From Streptomyces sp. LX-29 (GTDB lineage Bacteria > Actinomycetota > Actinomycetes > Streptomycetales > Streptomycetaceae): a DNA stretch of 64,000 nucleotides. The notes beneath the pieces are model-generated. The model searched no databases. It was not told the origin of the DNA and saw only the letters and a list, made by a program, of their open reading frames with translations. The DNA is taken from NCBI RefSeq assembly GCF_029541745.1, contig NZ_CP089746.1, forward strand, positions 3,534,001 to 3,598,000. Direction: 5' to 3'. A program made the position numbers and the translations under genes. Shown in pieces: positions 30,170-40,320 of this stretch. Numbering within the stretch: position 1 is the stretch's first letter; the number at the start of each line of letters is the position of its first letter.

Positions 30170-31012
30170 TCACCCACGGCTGGCCTTCAGCGAGTACATC
30201 AAGGGGATGCGAGGGCGGTCCGCCGGCAGGCGGTGATAGCCGTCGGCGTCGCGGCGAAGCGCGTCGAAGCGAGCGAAGAGCGTCATGTCGTGCTCGTGCA
30301 GGAAGTCGATGCGGAGACCGGCCGCGGCGAGCGCGGAGACGACGTCACCCAGCGGGTGCTGCCACTCCACACTGCGGTGGGTACCGGACATGCCGGCGGA
30401 GTCCACGTAGCCGGTCGCGCTCTCCTCTATCCACGGCTCACGGCTGAAGTAGTCGTATGTCACCCGCGATCCGGTCTCCTCGTCGAGCGCGTCGGTGAGC
30501 GGGTGGAACTCGGCGAGGTAGAGGAAACCGCCGGGGGCCACGAGACGGGCGGCGGTCTCGGCCCAGCGGCCGATGTCGGGCAGCCAGCAGAGCGCCCCCA
30601 CGCCGGTGTAGACGATGTCGTACGAGGAGTCGGGCACCGCCTCGACCGCGTCGTAGACGTCGGCGGTCACGAACGAGGCATGGTCGGGGCCGAGGTCGAG
30701 CTCGGCGGCGAGGTCGCGGGCGGCCTCGACAGCCGGCTCGGAGAAGTCCAGGCCGACGACCCGGGCGGCGCCGCGCCGGACCCAGGAGAGGGTGTCCAGG
30801 CCCAGGTGGCACTGAAGGTGGAGCAGGGAGCGGCCGGTCACGTCCCCCACCTCGGCGACCTCGAAGTCGCGGAGCGAGTCCCGGCCACCTCGGAAGGCCG
30901 CGAGGTCGTAGAAGTCGCTGACCAGATGCTCGGGAACGCGCTGGTCCCACAGGGCTCGGTTGGTCTCACGCCAGTCGCCCGCCGTGTCGTCCCGCGGCAT
31001 GGATCGGTGCAT
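30170..31012 (-). CDS. Class I SAM-dependent methyltransferase
   Basis: The product is 280 residues. Motif I is SLLHLQCHLGLDTLSWVRRGA followed by VVGLDFSEPAVEAAR, and motif II is DIVYTGVGALCWLPDIGRWA. The H-L-Q-C-H-x-G-x-D-T form is shared by a group of bacterial methyltransferases of unknown substrate. The ATG was chosen because TAACCT ends seven bases upstream and no ribosome site exists for other candidates; a GTG six codons earlier remains possible. It is divergent from the S9 peptidase and convergent with the P450. Confidence 0.85.
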   Translation of the reverse strand: MHRSMPRDDTAGDWRETNRALWDQRVPEHLVSDFYDLAAFRGGRDSLRDFEVAEVGDVTGRSLLHLQCHLGLDTLSWVRRGAARVVGLDFSEPAVEAARDLAAELDLGPDHASFVTADVYDAVEAVPDSSYDIVYTGVGALCWLPDIGRWAETAARLVAPGGFLYLAEFHPLTDALDEETGSRVTYDYFSREPWIEESATGYVDSAGMSGTHRSVEWQHPLGDVVSALAAAGLRIDFLHEHDMTLFARFDALRRDADGYHRLPADRPRIPLMYSLKASRG

Positions 31013-31083
31013 GTGCCGGAGGTTATCCACAGGCGCGCGGCGACACCAGCGAGTTGTCTGCGCGGCGGCGCAGAATGGGGGGC

Positions 31084-32973
31084 ATGGCTGAGAGCACAGG
31101 ATCCATCCCGGAGTCCATGCCGGACTGGGAGAAGCGCTTCCGAGCGCCGCGAGTAGGGCTGCCGGACTGGGCGGAGGACGCCCCCGACCGCTCGCTTTTC
31201 GTATCGAACGCGACGGGCACGTACGAGCTGTACGCCTGGGATCGGACCACCGGTGTCCAACGCCAGGCGACGGACCGGCCCAACGGGACGACGGGCGGGG
31301 TGCTGTCGCCGGACGGCGAGTGGATCTGGTGGTTCTCCGACACCGACGGCGACGAGTTCGGGATATGGCGGCGCCAGCCGTTCTCCGGATGGGACTCCCG
31401 GCGTCCCGAGGGTGAAGAGGACGAGCCCGCGACGCCGTTGGCGCCGTCGTATCCGGCCGGGCTCGCGCTCGGCCGGGACGGCACGGCGATCGTCGGCCGC
31501 TCCACCGACGAGGACGGCTCCACCCTCCACGTCGTGGAGCCGGACGGCGCCTCGCGGGAGATCTACCGCCACCGGGAGTCGGCCGGGGTCGGCGATCTCT
31601 CCTACGACGGCGCGCTGATCGCGATAGAGCACACCGAGCACGGCGACGCGATGCACTCGGCGATCCGGGTGGTGCGGCGCGACGGCACCACTGTCGCCGA
31701 GTTGGACGACACCAAGGGCGGCGCGGTGGAGCTCGGGCTCTCGGTGATGGGCTTCGCGCCGGTCGCCGGGGACTCCCGGCTGTTGGTCGGGCACCAGCGC
31801 CGCGGCCGCTGGGAGCCGGTGATCTGGGACCCGCTGACGGGCGAGGAGACCGCGCTCGCCATCGAGCTGCCGGGTGACGTCGGCGTCGACTGGTACCCGG
31901 ACGGTTCGGCGCTGCTGGTGGAGCACGGCTATCAGGCGCGCAGCGAGCTGTGGCGGTACGACCTGGGCTCCGGCGAACTGACCGCGGTGGAGACCCCGGC
32001 CGGGACCATATCCGGCGCCACGGCCCGGCCGGACGGCACGGTCGAGTACCTGTGGTCCTCGGCCGCCCATCCGCCCCAGGTGCGCTCCACGAGCGGGCGA
32101 ATCGTGCTGGAGCCGCCCGCCGAGGGCGCCGCGGGCGCCGTGGTCGCCCAGAGCGGCGCAGGGCGTGCGGACGCCGCCTCCTGGCTCAGGGCCCCGGAAT
32201 CGGTGCCGGTCACGGACGCCTGGGTGGAGGGGCCCGGCGGCCGGGTGCACGCGCTGGTGCAACGGCCCGAGGGCGAGGGCCCCTTCCCGACCGTCTTCGA
32301 CATCCACGGCGGGCCGACGTGGCACGACAGTGACGCCTTCGCCGCCGGTCCGGCCGCCTGGGTGGACCACGGCTTCGCGGTGGTGCGGGTCAACTACCGC
32401 GGCTCCACCGGGTACGGACGGGAGTGGACGGACGCTCTCAAGCACCGCATCGGGCTCATAGAGCTGGAGGACATCGCGGCGGTCCGGGAGTGGGCCGTGG
32501 CCTCGGGGCTGGCCGACCCCCGCCGGCTGGTCCTGGCCGGCGGCTCCTGGGGCGGCTACCTCACGCTGCTGGGCCTCGGTACGCAGCCGGAGGCGTGGGC
32601 GGTGGGCCTGGCGGCGGTTCCGGTCGCCGACTACGTCACCGCCTACCACGACGAGATGGAGGCCCTGAAGGCGCTGGACCGCACCCTCTTCGGCGGCACG
32701 CCGGAGGAGGTCCCGGAGCGGTTCGAGGCGTCCTCCCCGCTGACCTACGTGGACCAGGTGCGGGCGCCCGTCTACATCTCGGCCGGCGTCAACGACCCGC
32801 GCTGCCCGATACGCCAGATCGAGAACTACGTGACCCGGCTGGAGCGGCGGGGCGCCCCGCACGAGGTGTACCGCTACGACGCCGGACACGGCTCGCTCGT
32901 CGTCGAGGAGCGGATCAAGCAGCTCCGGCTGGAGATCGAGTTCGCCCAGCGTCACCTGAGCCGCCTGAGCTGA
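31084..32973 (+). CDS. S9-family (prolyl oligopeptidase-like) peptidase
   Basis: The product is 629 residues. Residues 1-370 form a beta-propeller-like domain with repeated W/Y-D-P-x-G elements, and the C-terminal 250 residues an alpha/beta hydrolase. The nucleophile Ser is in LAGGSWGGYLT, the acid in GVNDPRCP and the His in DAGHGSLV. Such enzymes cleave short peptides, often acylaminoacyl or dipeptidyl substrates, in the cytoplasm; no signal peptide is present. The CAGAAT hexamer seven bases before the ATG suggests a leaderless start. Confidence 0.9.
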   Translation: MAESTGSIPESMPDWEKRFRAPRVGLPDWAEDAPDRSLFVSNATGTYELYAWDRTTGVQRQATDRPNGTTGGVLSPDGEWIWWFSDTDGDEFGIWRRQPFSGWDSRRPEGEEDEPATPLAPSYPAGLALGRDGTAIVGRSTDEDGSTLHVVEPDGASREIYRHRESAGVGDLSYDGALIAIEHTEHGDAMHSAIRVVRRDGTTVAELDDTKGGAVELGLSVMGFAPVAGDSRLLVGHQRRGRWEPVIWDPLTGEETALAIELPGDVGVDWYPDGSALLVEHGYQARSELWRYDLGSGELTAVETPAGTISGATARPDGTVEYLWSSAAHPPQVRSTSGRIVLEPPAEGAAGAVVAQSGAGRADAASWLRAPESVPVTDAWVEGPGGRVHALVQRPEGEGPFPTVFDIHGGPTWHDSDAFAAGPAAWVDHGFAVVRVNYRGSTGYGREWTDALKHRIGLIELEDIAAVREWAVASGLADPRRLVLAGGSWGGYLTLLGLGTQPEAWAVGLAAVPVADYVTAYHDEMEALKALDRTLFGGTPEEVPERFEASSPLTYVDQVRAPVYISAGVNDPRCPIRQIENYVTRLERRGAPHEVYRYDAGHGSLVVEERIKQLRLEIEFAQRHLSRLS

Positions 32974-32979
32974 CGGCCG

Positions 32980-32998
32980 CCGGACGGACACCGTCCGG
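32980..32998 (+). terminator. Short hairpin after S9 peptidase
   Basis: An 8-base perfect stem ccggacgg/ccgtccgg with an aca loop, seven bases after the stop codon. Confidence 0.65.
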
Positions 32999-33890
32999 AC
33001 CGACGGCTGGGGGCGGGCGAGCCCGATTGCGAGGCGGCGCCGCCCGCCCCCGGCCGCCGGGAACGAGCGCGGGCTCGCCCCGCACGCCCCCGGGACGCCG
33101 CCTCCCGCGCCGGCAAGGCGCTTCCGAGCCGTCAGGCGGGCCCCGGGACACCGGGGCCGCGCCTGGGTACCGGGGGCCGCTCCCGGGAGGCCAGAGAGCG
33201 CAGCCCGCGCCTTTCTGGGGCACGGCGCAGGGAGGCGGAGGTAGGCGGTGGAGCGGCAGGGCTGAGTCCCTGAAGCGGGTGCCTGGCCGCCGCCTTGGCG
33301 ACCGCCGACGGCGGGGCACCCCGCCTCGCGCGGACGCGGCTCGCGCGGACGCAGCTCGCGCGGACGCAGCTCGCGCGGACGCAGCTCGGGCGTGCGGACG
33401 CGGCTCGGGCGTGCGGACGCGGCTCGGAGGCAGCCGGGCATGACCCGCGGGATCGGGAGCGGCCCCGCTCGGAGTCGGTCGGGCGGCTCGCGGGCGTCGG
33501 CCGCAGGAGCGAAACGCACGGGTCGGCTTGGAGACGGCGGCGCCCGGCCCCGGGGGCGCGTTGTCCGGGCGCAGGCGGTGTAGGCCCCGGGCGAGGGGCG
33601 TCGTCAGCGAAGGGGAAGGCGAAGGCGAAAACGGCCTCGGCGCCCGAGCCGGGCTGCTGGCCCCCGGTCACACGGCCCACTGTGGTGCGACCCTCCGCGC
33701 CGGGCTATCGCCGGCCCCACACCGGCTCCGTAGGCCCGGCACCGGCTTCCACCGGCTCCAGGCCGCCCGCTCTCTGCCAGTCCGACACCGTGCTGCACCA
33801 GGTCGACGCTGGGCTGCGCGGGATCGGCACAGGGCTTCGCCGGATCGACACCGGGCTGCGCGGGGTCGACGCCACCGGGCTGCGCCGGCG
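32999..33890. repeat. Repeat-rich 0.9 kb spacer without a clear gene
   Basis: At 33325-33430 a unit near gcgcggacgcagctc (15 bases) repeats about six times. At 33785-33875 a degenerate 30-base unit containing gacaccgggctgcgc repeats three to four times. All frames remain open because of composition, giving Arg/Ala/Pro-rich translations on both strands without ribosome sites, so none is called. Confidence 0.55.
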
Positions 33891-35027
33891 TCACTCGGAA
33901 GTGGTCGCGCCCGCGCCCGAGGTCGCCGACGCCTTTCCAGAGGCAGCCGGCTCCGGCTTCGCGCCGGAGGGCGCCGTATCCGCCCCAGACGCCGCCGGTT
34001 CCGGTTGCGCTCCGGGGGCCGCGGGGTCCGCTTCCAAGGCCGAGTCCGCTCCGGAGGCCGCGGGATCCTCGCTCGGGGCCGAGTCCGCTCCAGAGACCGA
34101 TCCCGCGCCGGAGTCGGCCGGCTTCCTGGGGCCTGGGGCGGCGGGGGTGGCGTCGGCGCCTTCGTCGTCGGATGAGCCCGCCGCGGTCGGGGCGGGGGTG
34201 CCGGCGTCGGCGGGGACGATGCCCAGGGCGAGGTCGCGCGCGGCCTCGGCGTCGCGGCGGAAGAGGCGGAACCACATGAAGAGCACGAAGCCCACGAAGA
34301 CGAACCACTCACCGGTGTAGCCGAGGTTCTGGAACGCCTTGAGGTCCAGGCCGGTGCCTTCTGCCGCGGCCGGCGGCACCGGGCGCAGGGCTCCGGTGGT
34401 CTTGGAGGAGGTGACCCATGCGTCGTACACGTCATACGGCACCACGTTGATCAGCGAGGCCGCGCTGATCATGCCGAGCTGGCCTTCGGGCAGTCCGCCT
34501 TCGGCGCGTACGCCGTCGGTGCCGCGGTTCTCCGAGGCCTGGAGCGCACCGGTGACCGTCACCTCGCCGGAGGGCGGCGCGGGCACCTTGGCTGTGGCCG
34601 CCCTGTCGTCGGCGTCGCCGGGGAGCCAGCCGCGCACGACGGGGAGCGCCTTCTCCCGGCCTGCCCCCTTGGCGGCGTCCTGGCCAGCGCCGCCGCCGGC
34701 GTCCGTGCGCAGCAGCGTCAGCACGTAGAAGCCGGTGCGGTCGTCGAGCCGGCGGTCGGGGACGAGCAACTGGTGTTCGGCGTCGTAGCGCCCGGTGACG
34801 GTCGCCAGCCGGCCGGAGGTCTCCTTGGTGACCGGCAGCAGCTTCCGCAGCGGTGCGGCCTCGGCCTCCTGGGCGTCGGACGCGCGGTTCTGCTGCTTCT
34901 TGTGGGAGTCGACGCGCGCCTCGAAGCGGCTCAGCTGCCAGCTGCCCAGCACCACGCAGACCACGATCGACAGCACGGTGAAGATGTTGAGTGCCCACCA
35001 CCGAGGCGTCAGCAGAAACCGATACAC
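33891..35027 (-). CDS. SURF1-family cytochrome oxidase assembly protein
   Basis: The product is 378 residues. Two membrane helices, at about 10-30 (WWALNIFTVLSIVVCVVLG) and about 245-262 (EWFVFVGFVLFMWF), bracket the extracytoplasmic SURF1 domain with GSWQLSRFE, VRGWLPG and the NLGYTGEW end. It assists maturation of the aa3-type cytochrome c oxidase. The last 100 residues are Ala/Pro/Ser/Asp repeats (PAASGADSA), beyond the family norm. The GTG opening VYRFLLTPRWW was chosen: TACCGT ends six bases upstream and there is no ribosome site, again pointing to a leaderless mRNA. Confidence 0.88.
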   Translation of the reverse strand: MYRFLLTPRWWALNIFTVLSIVVCVVLGSWQLSRFEARVDSHKKQQNRASDAQEAEAAPLRKLLPVTKETSGRLATVTGRYDAEHQLLVPDRRLDDRTGFYVLTLLRTDAGGGAGQDAAKGAGREKALPVVRGWLPGDADDRAATAKVPAPPSGEVTVTGALQASENRGTDGVRAEGGLPEGQLGMISAASLINVVPYDVYDAWVTSSKTTGALRPVPPAAAEGTGLDLKAFQNLGYTGEWFVFVGFVLFMWFRLFRRDAEAARDLALGIVPADAGTPAPTAAGSSDDEGADATPAAPGPRKPADSGAGSVSGADSAPSEDPAASGADSALEADPAAPGAQPEPAASGADTAPSGAKPEPAASGKASATSGAGATTSE

Positions 35028-35124
35028 ACCACCACGGTACGGGCCCCGCGCGGGGTTCCCTGCGCCGGGGGCGCGGGAGTCGAGCGGCAAAGGCGCCGAA
35101 GGCAAGGGCGCCGGGCGCGGCCGG

Positions 35125-36657
35125 CTAGCCCTCCAGCATCCCGGTGCGGTACACGGTGCCGGCGCAGGCGCTGGTCAGCGTGGTGCTCGCGGCGGCCGGG
35201 TCGCCCGCGTCCGGGGTGTAGCTGAGCTGCACGCTCGCCTCGGGCTGCTCGCCGCCGGTCCCTCCCGTCTCGCCGCCGCCGTCGGTGCCGCCGCCGGTCT
35301 CCTCGCCACCGGTGGGCTCCTGCGGCGTGGGCTGCTCCTCGGGGACGGCGCCCGTCGCGGAGTCGCTGGGCTCGGGGGTCGGCGAGGCGCCGGTGGTCTG
35401 GCAACCGGAGGTACCGCCGCCGGCGGCCGGGACCCACGCGAACTTGACCTGGTAGGCCGCGCCCGGCTGAAGGATCAGCTTGCCGGGCTCGCTGGACGGG
35501 TCGGGGAGCTGGCTCGCCGCGTCGCCCGCGGTGTGGTCCAGGACCGCGATCCTGGTGGCGTCCGCCGCGCCCTGCGCGGTGGCGCTGACCGTGCCGCCGG
35601 CGTCGACGGCACAGGGGACGGCGGAGATGTTCACGACGCGGAAGGAGCCGTAGACGCGACCCTCGGCGTCGGCCGCGCCGGCAGAGGCGGTGCCGTTGCC
35701 GAGCTGGGCCCGGGTACAGGTGGGCGAGGTGGCGTTCAGCGTTCCCGTCGGGATGGGCACGGGGGCGCCGGACTCCTCCTTGTCCTCGGGCTTCTTCGTC
35801 GGGTCGTGCTTCTCCTTGTCCTTCTTCTTCTCCTTCTCGTCCTTGTCCGGACGGTGGCTGGCGGGCATGCCGGTCTCTCCGCCGTCGCTGCCCTCGCCGT
35901 GCGCTCCGCCCTGCACCCCGGGGGTGCGGTGGCTGGAGGCGGTGTTGGCGGAACGGTCGTCAGAGGTGGTGACGGTGGCGGCCACGTGCACCACGGCGGG
36001 CATAGCGGCCCCGCCGAGCACTACCGCGGCCGCCGCTCCGACCAGGGCCTGTCGACGGCGCGTACGGCGGGCGGGGACGGCGCGATGCAGGTGTTCCAGG
36101 GCGTCGGGTCGGGGTTCGAGGTCGCCCACGGCCCCGTGCAGCAGTCGCCTCAGCGCGCCCTCGTCCAGCAACGGCGGGTGGCCGCCGGCGGAGCCACCGC
36201 CGTCGGCGTCGCCGTCGCGGCCGGCGTCGCTGCCACATTCGGCCTCACTGCCACGTTCGGCCTCACTGGCGCGGTCGGCTTCGCTGGCGCGGTCGGCTTC
36301 GCTGCCATGCTCGGCGTCACTGCCGAGGCCGGCGTCACTGCCGCGATCGGCGTCATTGGCGCGGTCGGCGTCGCCCGCCGGGGCGCGCTCCGGTCCCGCG
36401 AACGGCTCGGCCGGCTTCGTGGTCGGCTCGGCGGCGGGGCGCTCGGAGCTCCGCTCCTCGGCCGCGTCGGCCCCGAGAGACCGGCCCAGGTCCGTGCCGC
36501 GGCCGTCGCCCTGGCCCGGGTCCTGGTCCAGGTCCGTGCCCTCGCCTCGGTCCCGGCCCCGGTCTCGGCCCTGTTCCAGGCCCTGTTCCGGGTCCGGGTC
36601 GTGCTGGTGTCGCCGGTCGCGGTCGCCCGCGTCCGGCCGGTTGGTCCTGTCGTTCAT
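35125..36657 (-). CDS. Large membrane-anchored partner of SigE-like sigma factor
   Basis: The product is 510 residues and overlaps the sigma gene by four bases (ATGA). The first 160 residues are Asp/Arg/Gly low complexity with SEADRASEAERGSEA repeats. Residues about 163-190 contain LDEGALRRLLHGAVGDLEP, a short helix typical of sigma-partner proteins. A membrane helix follows (about 205-225, ALVGAAAAVVLGGAAMPAV), then a Lys/Glu linker and an extracytoplasmic domain with paired cysteines. A signal-sensing or anti-sigma role is inferred from coupling. There is no zinc anti-sigma motif. Confidence 0.75.
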   Translation of the reverse strand: MNDRTNRPDAGDRDRRHQHDPDPEQGLEQGRDRGRDRGEGTDLDQDPGQGDGRGTDLGRSLGADAAEERSSERPAAEPTTKPAEPFAGPERAPAGDADRANDADRGSDAGLGSDAEHGSEADRASEADRASEAERGSEAECGSDAGRDGDADGGGSAGGHPPLLDEGALRRLLHGAVGDLEPRPDALEHLHRAVPARRTRRRQALVGAAAAVVLGGAAMPAVVHVAATVTTSDDRSANTASSHRTPGVQGGAHGEGSDGGETGMPASHRPDKDEKEKKKDKEKHDPTKKPEDKEESGAPVPIPTGTLNATSPTCTRAQLGNGTASAGAADAEGRVYGSFRVVNISAVPCAVDAGGTVSATAQGAADATRIAVLDHTAGDAASQLPDPSSEPGKLILQPGAAYQVKFAWVPAAGGGTSGCQTTGASPTPEPSDSATGAVPEEQPTPQEPTGGEETGGGTDGGGETGGTGGEQPEASVQLSYTPDAGDPAAASTTLTSACAGTVYRTGMLEG

Positions 36658-37154
36658 GCTGGAGCCTCCATGGCGACGCGGAGCGCCGCGATGCCGCGCG
36701 AGCCGTACGCCTTGACCGAGCCGAGCGATATGCCGAGCGTCTCGGCGACCTGGGCCTCGGTCATATCGGCGAAGTAACGCAGCACCAGGACCTCGCGCTG
36801 GCGGCGCTGCAGTCCTCTCATCGCCTTGATCAGTTGGTCGCGCTCCAGCTGCTCGTACGCGCCTTCTTCGGCACTGGCCATGTCGGGCATCGGCTTGCTG
36901 AGCAGCTTGAGCCCGAGGATGCGCCGGCGCAGGGCGGAGCGGGAGAGATTGACGACCGTCTGCCGCAGATAGGCAAGGGTCTTCTCCGGGTCACGGACCC
37001 GGTTGCGCGCGGAGTGCACGCGGATGAACGCCTCCTGTACGACGTCCTCGCAGGAGGCGGTGTCATCGAGGAGCAGCGCGGCGAGACCGAGCAGCGACCG
37101 GTAGTGGGCGCGGTAGGTCTCGGTGAGGTGGTCGACTGTGGTGCCCACTGCCAT
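36654..37154 (-). CDS. SigE-family ECF sigma factor
   Basis: The product is 166 residues. Region 2: HYRSLLGLAALLLDDTASCEDVVQEAFIRVH and KTLAYLRQTVVNLSRSALRRR. Region 4: LQRRQREVLVLRYFADMTEAQVAETLGISLGSVKAYGSRGIAAL. This is the streptomycete SigE-family type with a short linker. ATG was chosen with ggggaga about 11 bases upstream; the frame runs 66 codons further upstream without homology. Its coupled partner lies immediately downstream. Confidence 0.88.
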   Translation of the reverse strand: MAVGTTVDHLTETYRAHYRSLLGLAALLLDDTASCEDVVQEAFIRVHSARNRVRDPEKTLAYLRQTVVNLSRSALRRRILGLKLLSKPMPDMASAEEGAYEQLERDQLIKAMRGLQRRQREVLVLRYFADMTEAQVAETLGISLGSVKAYGSRGIAALRVAMEAPA

Positions 37155-37450
37155 CGCGCCGTCAGTCTCCCCGCGACCCGTCGGAGCCTGCGCAGGGCGG
37201 GCGGTCGGCCATGGAGCGATCACCGGCATACCGCCTGGCGTGCGGGGACGCGAAGGACGCAGCGTCGAGCCGCGCCCCGGGGCCGTTGCGATGCCGAGTA
37301 CCTCTGCCACGCACGTTGGACACGCTTCTCCCCGCCAGGGTTGTATGCGCACGGAGCCGCGTTTGACGATGCATCAAATGCCCCCACGCGCACCATCTCT
37401 TCCCCAAATGCCCCAATTTTTACCGCGCCCGAGCGGGGCGGCCAGAAAGA

Positions 37451-37491
37451 CGCTCCCCGCGCCGCTGCCGGTTGCAGCGAGGCGGGGAGCG
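37451..37491. terminator. Compound hairpin terminator
   Basis: Outer arms cgctccccgc / gcggggagcg with an inner cgctgc/gcagcg stem. It sits between the sigma gene start and the asd stop and most likely ends the ask-asd transcript. Confidence 0.75.
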
Positions 37492-37589
37492 CATCGTCAA
37501 ACAGATCGTCTGCGCAGTTCAAGTGGTCCAGGCCATTGTATTGGTCACAGAATCTTCACAGGCTCCCGGTCGTCACGCGACCGCGTTCC

Positions 37590-37680
37590 TCGGACTCCGA
37601 TTCCTCGACTCCGATTCCTCGACTCGACTCTTCGGTTCGATTACTCGGTTCCGTTCCCCGGTTCCGATTCCTCGACTGGG
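37590..37680. repeat. gattcctcgactcc direct repeats
   Basis: Three good and several degenerate copies of a 14-15 base unit (gattcctcgactc; ggttccgattcctc) lie just downstream of asd. Confidence 0.6.
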
Positions 37681-37702
37681 CCGACCACCGAACCGCGGCG
37701 GG

Positions 37703-38773
37703 TCAGACGGTGAGTTCCGCCGCCACGACCTCCGCGATCTGCGCGGTGTTGAGCGCCGCACCCTTGCGCAGATTGTCGCCGCACACGAAGAGCTCCAACG
37801 CACAGGGGTCGTCCAGCGAGCGCCGCACCCGCCCCACCCAGGTGGGGTCGGTGCCCACGACGTCCGCCGGGGTCGGGAACTCGCCCTCGGCCGGGTTGTC
37901 GCAGAGCACCACGCCCGGCGCGCCGGCCAGGATCTCGTGGGCGGCGGCGACCGTGACCTCGTTCTCGAACCGCGCGTGCACCGCCAGCGAATGCGTCGTG
38001 ATCACGGGCACCCGGACACAGGTCGCGCTGACCCGGAGCTGGGGCAGGCCCAGGATCTTCCGCGACTCGTTGCGCACCTTGAGCTCCTCGGAGGACCAGC
38101 CGTCCTCCTTGAGCGAGCCCGCGAACGGCACCACGTTCAGCGCCATCGGGCCGGGGAAGGGGCCCAGGTCGCCGATGGCCCGTCGGACGTCTCCGGGCTG
38201 GGTGCCCAGCTCCGTGCCGGCGACCTTCGTCAGCTGCTCGCGCAGCGTGTCGACGCCCGCCTTCCCGGCGCCGGACACGGCCTGGTACGAGGAGACGATC
38301 AGCTCGCTCAGCCCGAACTCGGCATGCAGCGCGCCGATCGCGACGATCATCGACAGCGTGGTGCAGTTGGGGTTGGCGATGATGCCGCGCGGCCGGACCC
38401 GCGCCGCGTGCGCGTTGACCTCCGGCACCACCAGCGGAACGTCCGGGTCCATCCGGAAGGCCCCGGAGTTGTCGACCACGACCGCGCCCTTGCTGGCCGC
38501 GATCGGCGCCCACTGCGCCGAGACCTCGTCCGGCACGTCGAACATCGCGACGTGGACGCCGTCGAACGCCTCCTCGGTCAGCGCGAGGACCTCGACCTCC
38601 TCGCCCCGCACGGTCAGCCTGCGGCCGGCCGAGCGCGGGGAGGCGATCAGCCGGATCTCGCCCCAGACGTCGGCCCGCTCGGAGAGCAGGCCGAGCATGA
38701 CGGTGCCGACCGCGCCCGTCGCGCCGACCACCGCGAGGGTCGGCCGACCGGCGCGGTCGGCGGCCGTGGTCAT
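37703..38773 (-). CDS. asd: Aspartate-semialdehyde dehydrogenase
   Basis: The product is 356 residues. It reduces aspartyl phosphate to aspartate semialdehyde with NADPH, for lysine, threonine, methionine and diaminopimelate. The N-terminal nucleotide-binding [13 protein letters not shown], the active-site Cys137 in [18 protein letters not shown] and the C-terminal RVPVITTHS segment are all present. Its ATG overlaps the ask stop (ATGA), giving coupled expression of consecutive pathway enzymes. Confidence 0.96.
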   Translation of the reverse strand: MTTAADRAGRPTLAVVGATGAVGTVMLGLLSERADVWGEIRLIASPRSAGRRLTVRGEEVEVLALTEEAFDGVHVAMFDVPDEVSAQWAPIAASKGAVVVDNSGAFRMDPDVPLVVPEVNAHAARVRPRGIIANPNCTTLSMIVAIGALHAEFGLSELIVSSYQAVSGAGKAGVDTLREQLTKVAGTELGTQPGDVRRAIGDLGPFPGPMALNVVPFAGSLKEDGWSSEELKVRNESRKILGLPQLRVSATCVRVPVITTHSLAVHARFENEVTVAAAHEILAGAPGVVLCDNPAEGEFPTPADVVGTDPTWVGRVRRSLDDPCALELFVCGDNLRKGAALNTAQIAEVVAAELTV

Positions 38774-40050
38774 CGCCCGGTCCCTCCGTAGACGACCGCC
38801 TCGTCGTTCTCGCTGTCCAGGCCGAAGGCGGTGTGCACGGCGCGGACCGCCTCCTTGACCTCGTCCGCCCGGGTCACGACCGAGATGCGGATCTCGGAGG
38901 TCGAGATCAGCTCGATGTTCACGCCGACGTTCGAGAGCGCCTCGAAGAAGGTGGCGGTGACGCCGGGGTTGGTCCGCATGCCGGCGCCGACCAGCGAGAT
39001 CTTCGCGATCTGGTCGTCGTAGCGGAGCGAGTCGAAGCCGATGACCGGCTGCGCCCGGGTCAGGGCCTCCATCGCCTTGTGACCGTCGGTCTTCGGCAGG
39101 GTGAAGGAGATGTCGGTGAGACCGGTCGACGCGGCGGAGACGTTCTGCACCACCATGTCGATGTTGATCTCGGCGTTGGAGATCGCCCGGAAGATCGCCG
39201 CGGCCTCGCCCGGCTTGTCCGGCACGCCGACGACCGTGATCTTGGCCTCGGAGGTGTCGTGCGCGACCCCGGAGATGATCGCCTGCTCCATACCCTCTGC
39301 TCCTTCTCCAGGCTCTGGCCTGTTGCGCACCCACGTCCCCCAGTGACCGGAGAATGAGGACCGGACGTGGATCGGGATGTTGTAACGACGGGCGTACTCG
39401 ACGCAGCGCAGGTGCAGCACCTTCGAGCCGCTCGCGGCGAGTTCGAGCATGTCCTCGAACGCGATCTCGTCGATCTTGCGGGCCTTCTTCACCACGCGCG
39501 GATCGGCCGTGAACACGCCGTCCACATCGGTGTAGATCTCGCACACCGCGGCGTCGAGAGCGGCCGCCAGGGCCACCGCCGTGGTGTCCGAGCCGCCCCG
39601 GCCCAGCGTGGTGATGTCCTTGCTGACCTGCGAGACGCCCTGGAAGCCGGCCACGATCGCGACCGCGCCCTGCTCGAGCGCGTCCCGAATGCGGCCCGGC
39701 GTGACGTCGATGATCCGCGCTTTGTTGTGAACGGCGTCCGTGATGACTCCGGCCTGGCTACCGGTGAACGACAGCGCCTCGTGCCCGAGGTTTTTGATCG
39801 CCATCGCCAGCAGAGCCATGGAGATTCGCTCTCCGGCGGTCAGCAGCATGTCGAACTCACGTCCGGCAGGGATCGGAGATACCTGCTCGGCGAGTTCGAT
39901 CAGCTCGTCCGTCGTGTCGCCCATCGCGGAAACCACGACGACCACCTGGTGGCCGTTCTTCTTGGCTTCGACGATTCGCTTGGCGACGCGCTTGATGCCT
40001 TCGGCATCGGCAACGGATGAGCCTCCGTACTTCTGCACGACAAGGCCCAC
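38770..40050 (-). CDS. ask: Aspartokinase
   Basis: The product is 426 residues. It phosphorylates aspartate, the first step of the aspartate family pathway. The kinase domain opens with [19 protein letters not shown] and includes [13 protein letters not shown] and the [13 protein letters not shown] substrate region. Two ACT domains form the C-terminal 170 residues (about 260-426), where lysine/threonine feedback acts. GTG start with gaggag five to six bases upstream. A second start inside the frame at 39291 would give a beta subunit of 173 residues (separate entry). Confidence 0.96.
   Translation of the reverse strand: MGLVVQKYGGSSVADAEGIKRVAKRIVEAKKNGHQVVVVVSAMGDTTDELIELAEQVSPIPAGREFDMLLTAGERISMALLAMAIKNLGHEALSFTGSQAGVITDAVHNKARIIDVTPGRIRDALEQGAVAIVAGFQGVSQVSKDITTLGRGGSDTTAVALAAALDAAVCEIYTDVDGVFTADPRVVKKARKIDEIAFEDMLELAASGSKVLHLRCVEYARRYNIPIHVRSSFSGHWGTWVRNRPEPGEGAEGMEQAIISGVAHDTSEAKITVVGVPDKPGEAAAIFRAISNAEINIDMVVQNVSAASTGLTDISFTLPKTDGHKAMEALTRAQPVIGFDSLRYDDQIAKISLVGAGMRTNPGVTATFFEALSNVGVNIELISTSEIRISVVTRADEVKEAVRAVHTAFGLDSENDEAVVYGGTGR
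39289..39305 (-). promoter_or_regulatory. Internal ribosome site and start for aspartokinase beta subunit
   Basis: Inside ask, AAGGAG (complement of 39300-39305) stands eight bases before an in-frame ATG at 39291 that opens [12 protein letters not shown]. This is where the separately translated beta subunit begins in Corynebacterium and Bacillus aspartokinases; the resulting length, 173 residues, fits. Confidence 0.75.
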
Positions 40051-40320
40051 GTGCGCTCCTCGCAAACTGTTAGTAAAGCGGTCGACTCAGTTTAACGAGC
40101 GACCAGGATCCGCCCTCCTGATATCACATAGCGAGATGACTTGCTCACCACATGATCGACGGGGCGCACCCGGTACGCCCCGCACCCGCTCAGCAACGAC
40201 CCTGCCCGCTGCTCGACCTGGCACACGAAAACGTAATTCAGGTCACAGCGGCCTGGTGCACGAAGGCGGCCGATCGGCGCTCGCACGCCCCGCGACGGCG
40301 AGCGAGCGCCCCGACCGGTG

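Noticed and set aside
30838..33519. 893-codon minus-strand frame over the S9 peptidase
   Set aside because: Shadow of the peptidase gene with Pro/Arg/Gly composition, no ribosome site and no homology.
33295..34320. 341-codon plus-strand frame antisense to the SURF1 tail
   Set aside because: Generated by the 15-base repeats and the Ala/Pro-rich SURF1 tail; no start signal.
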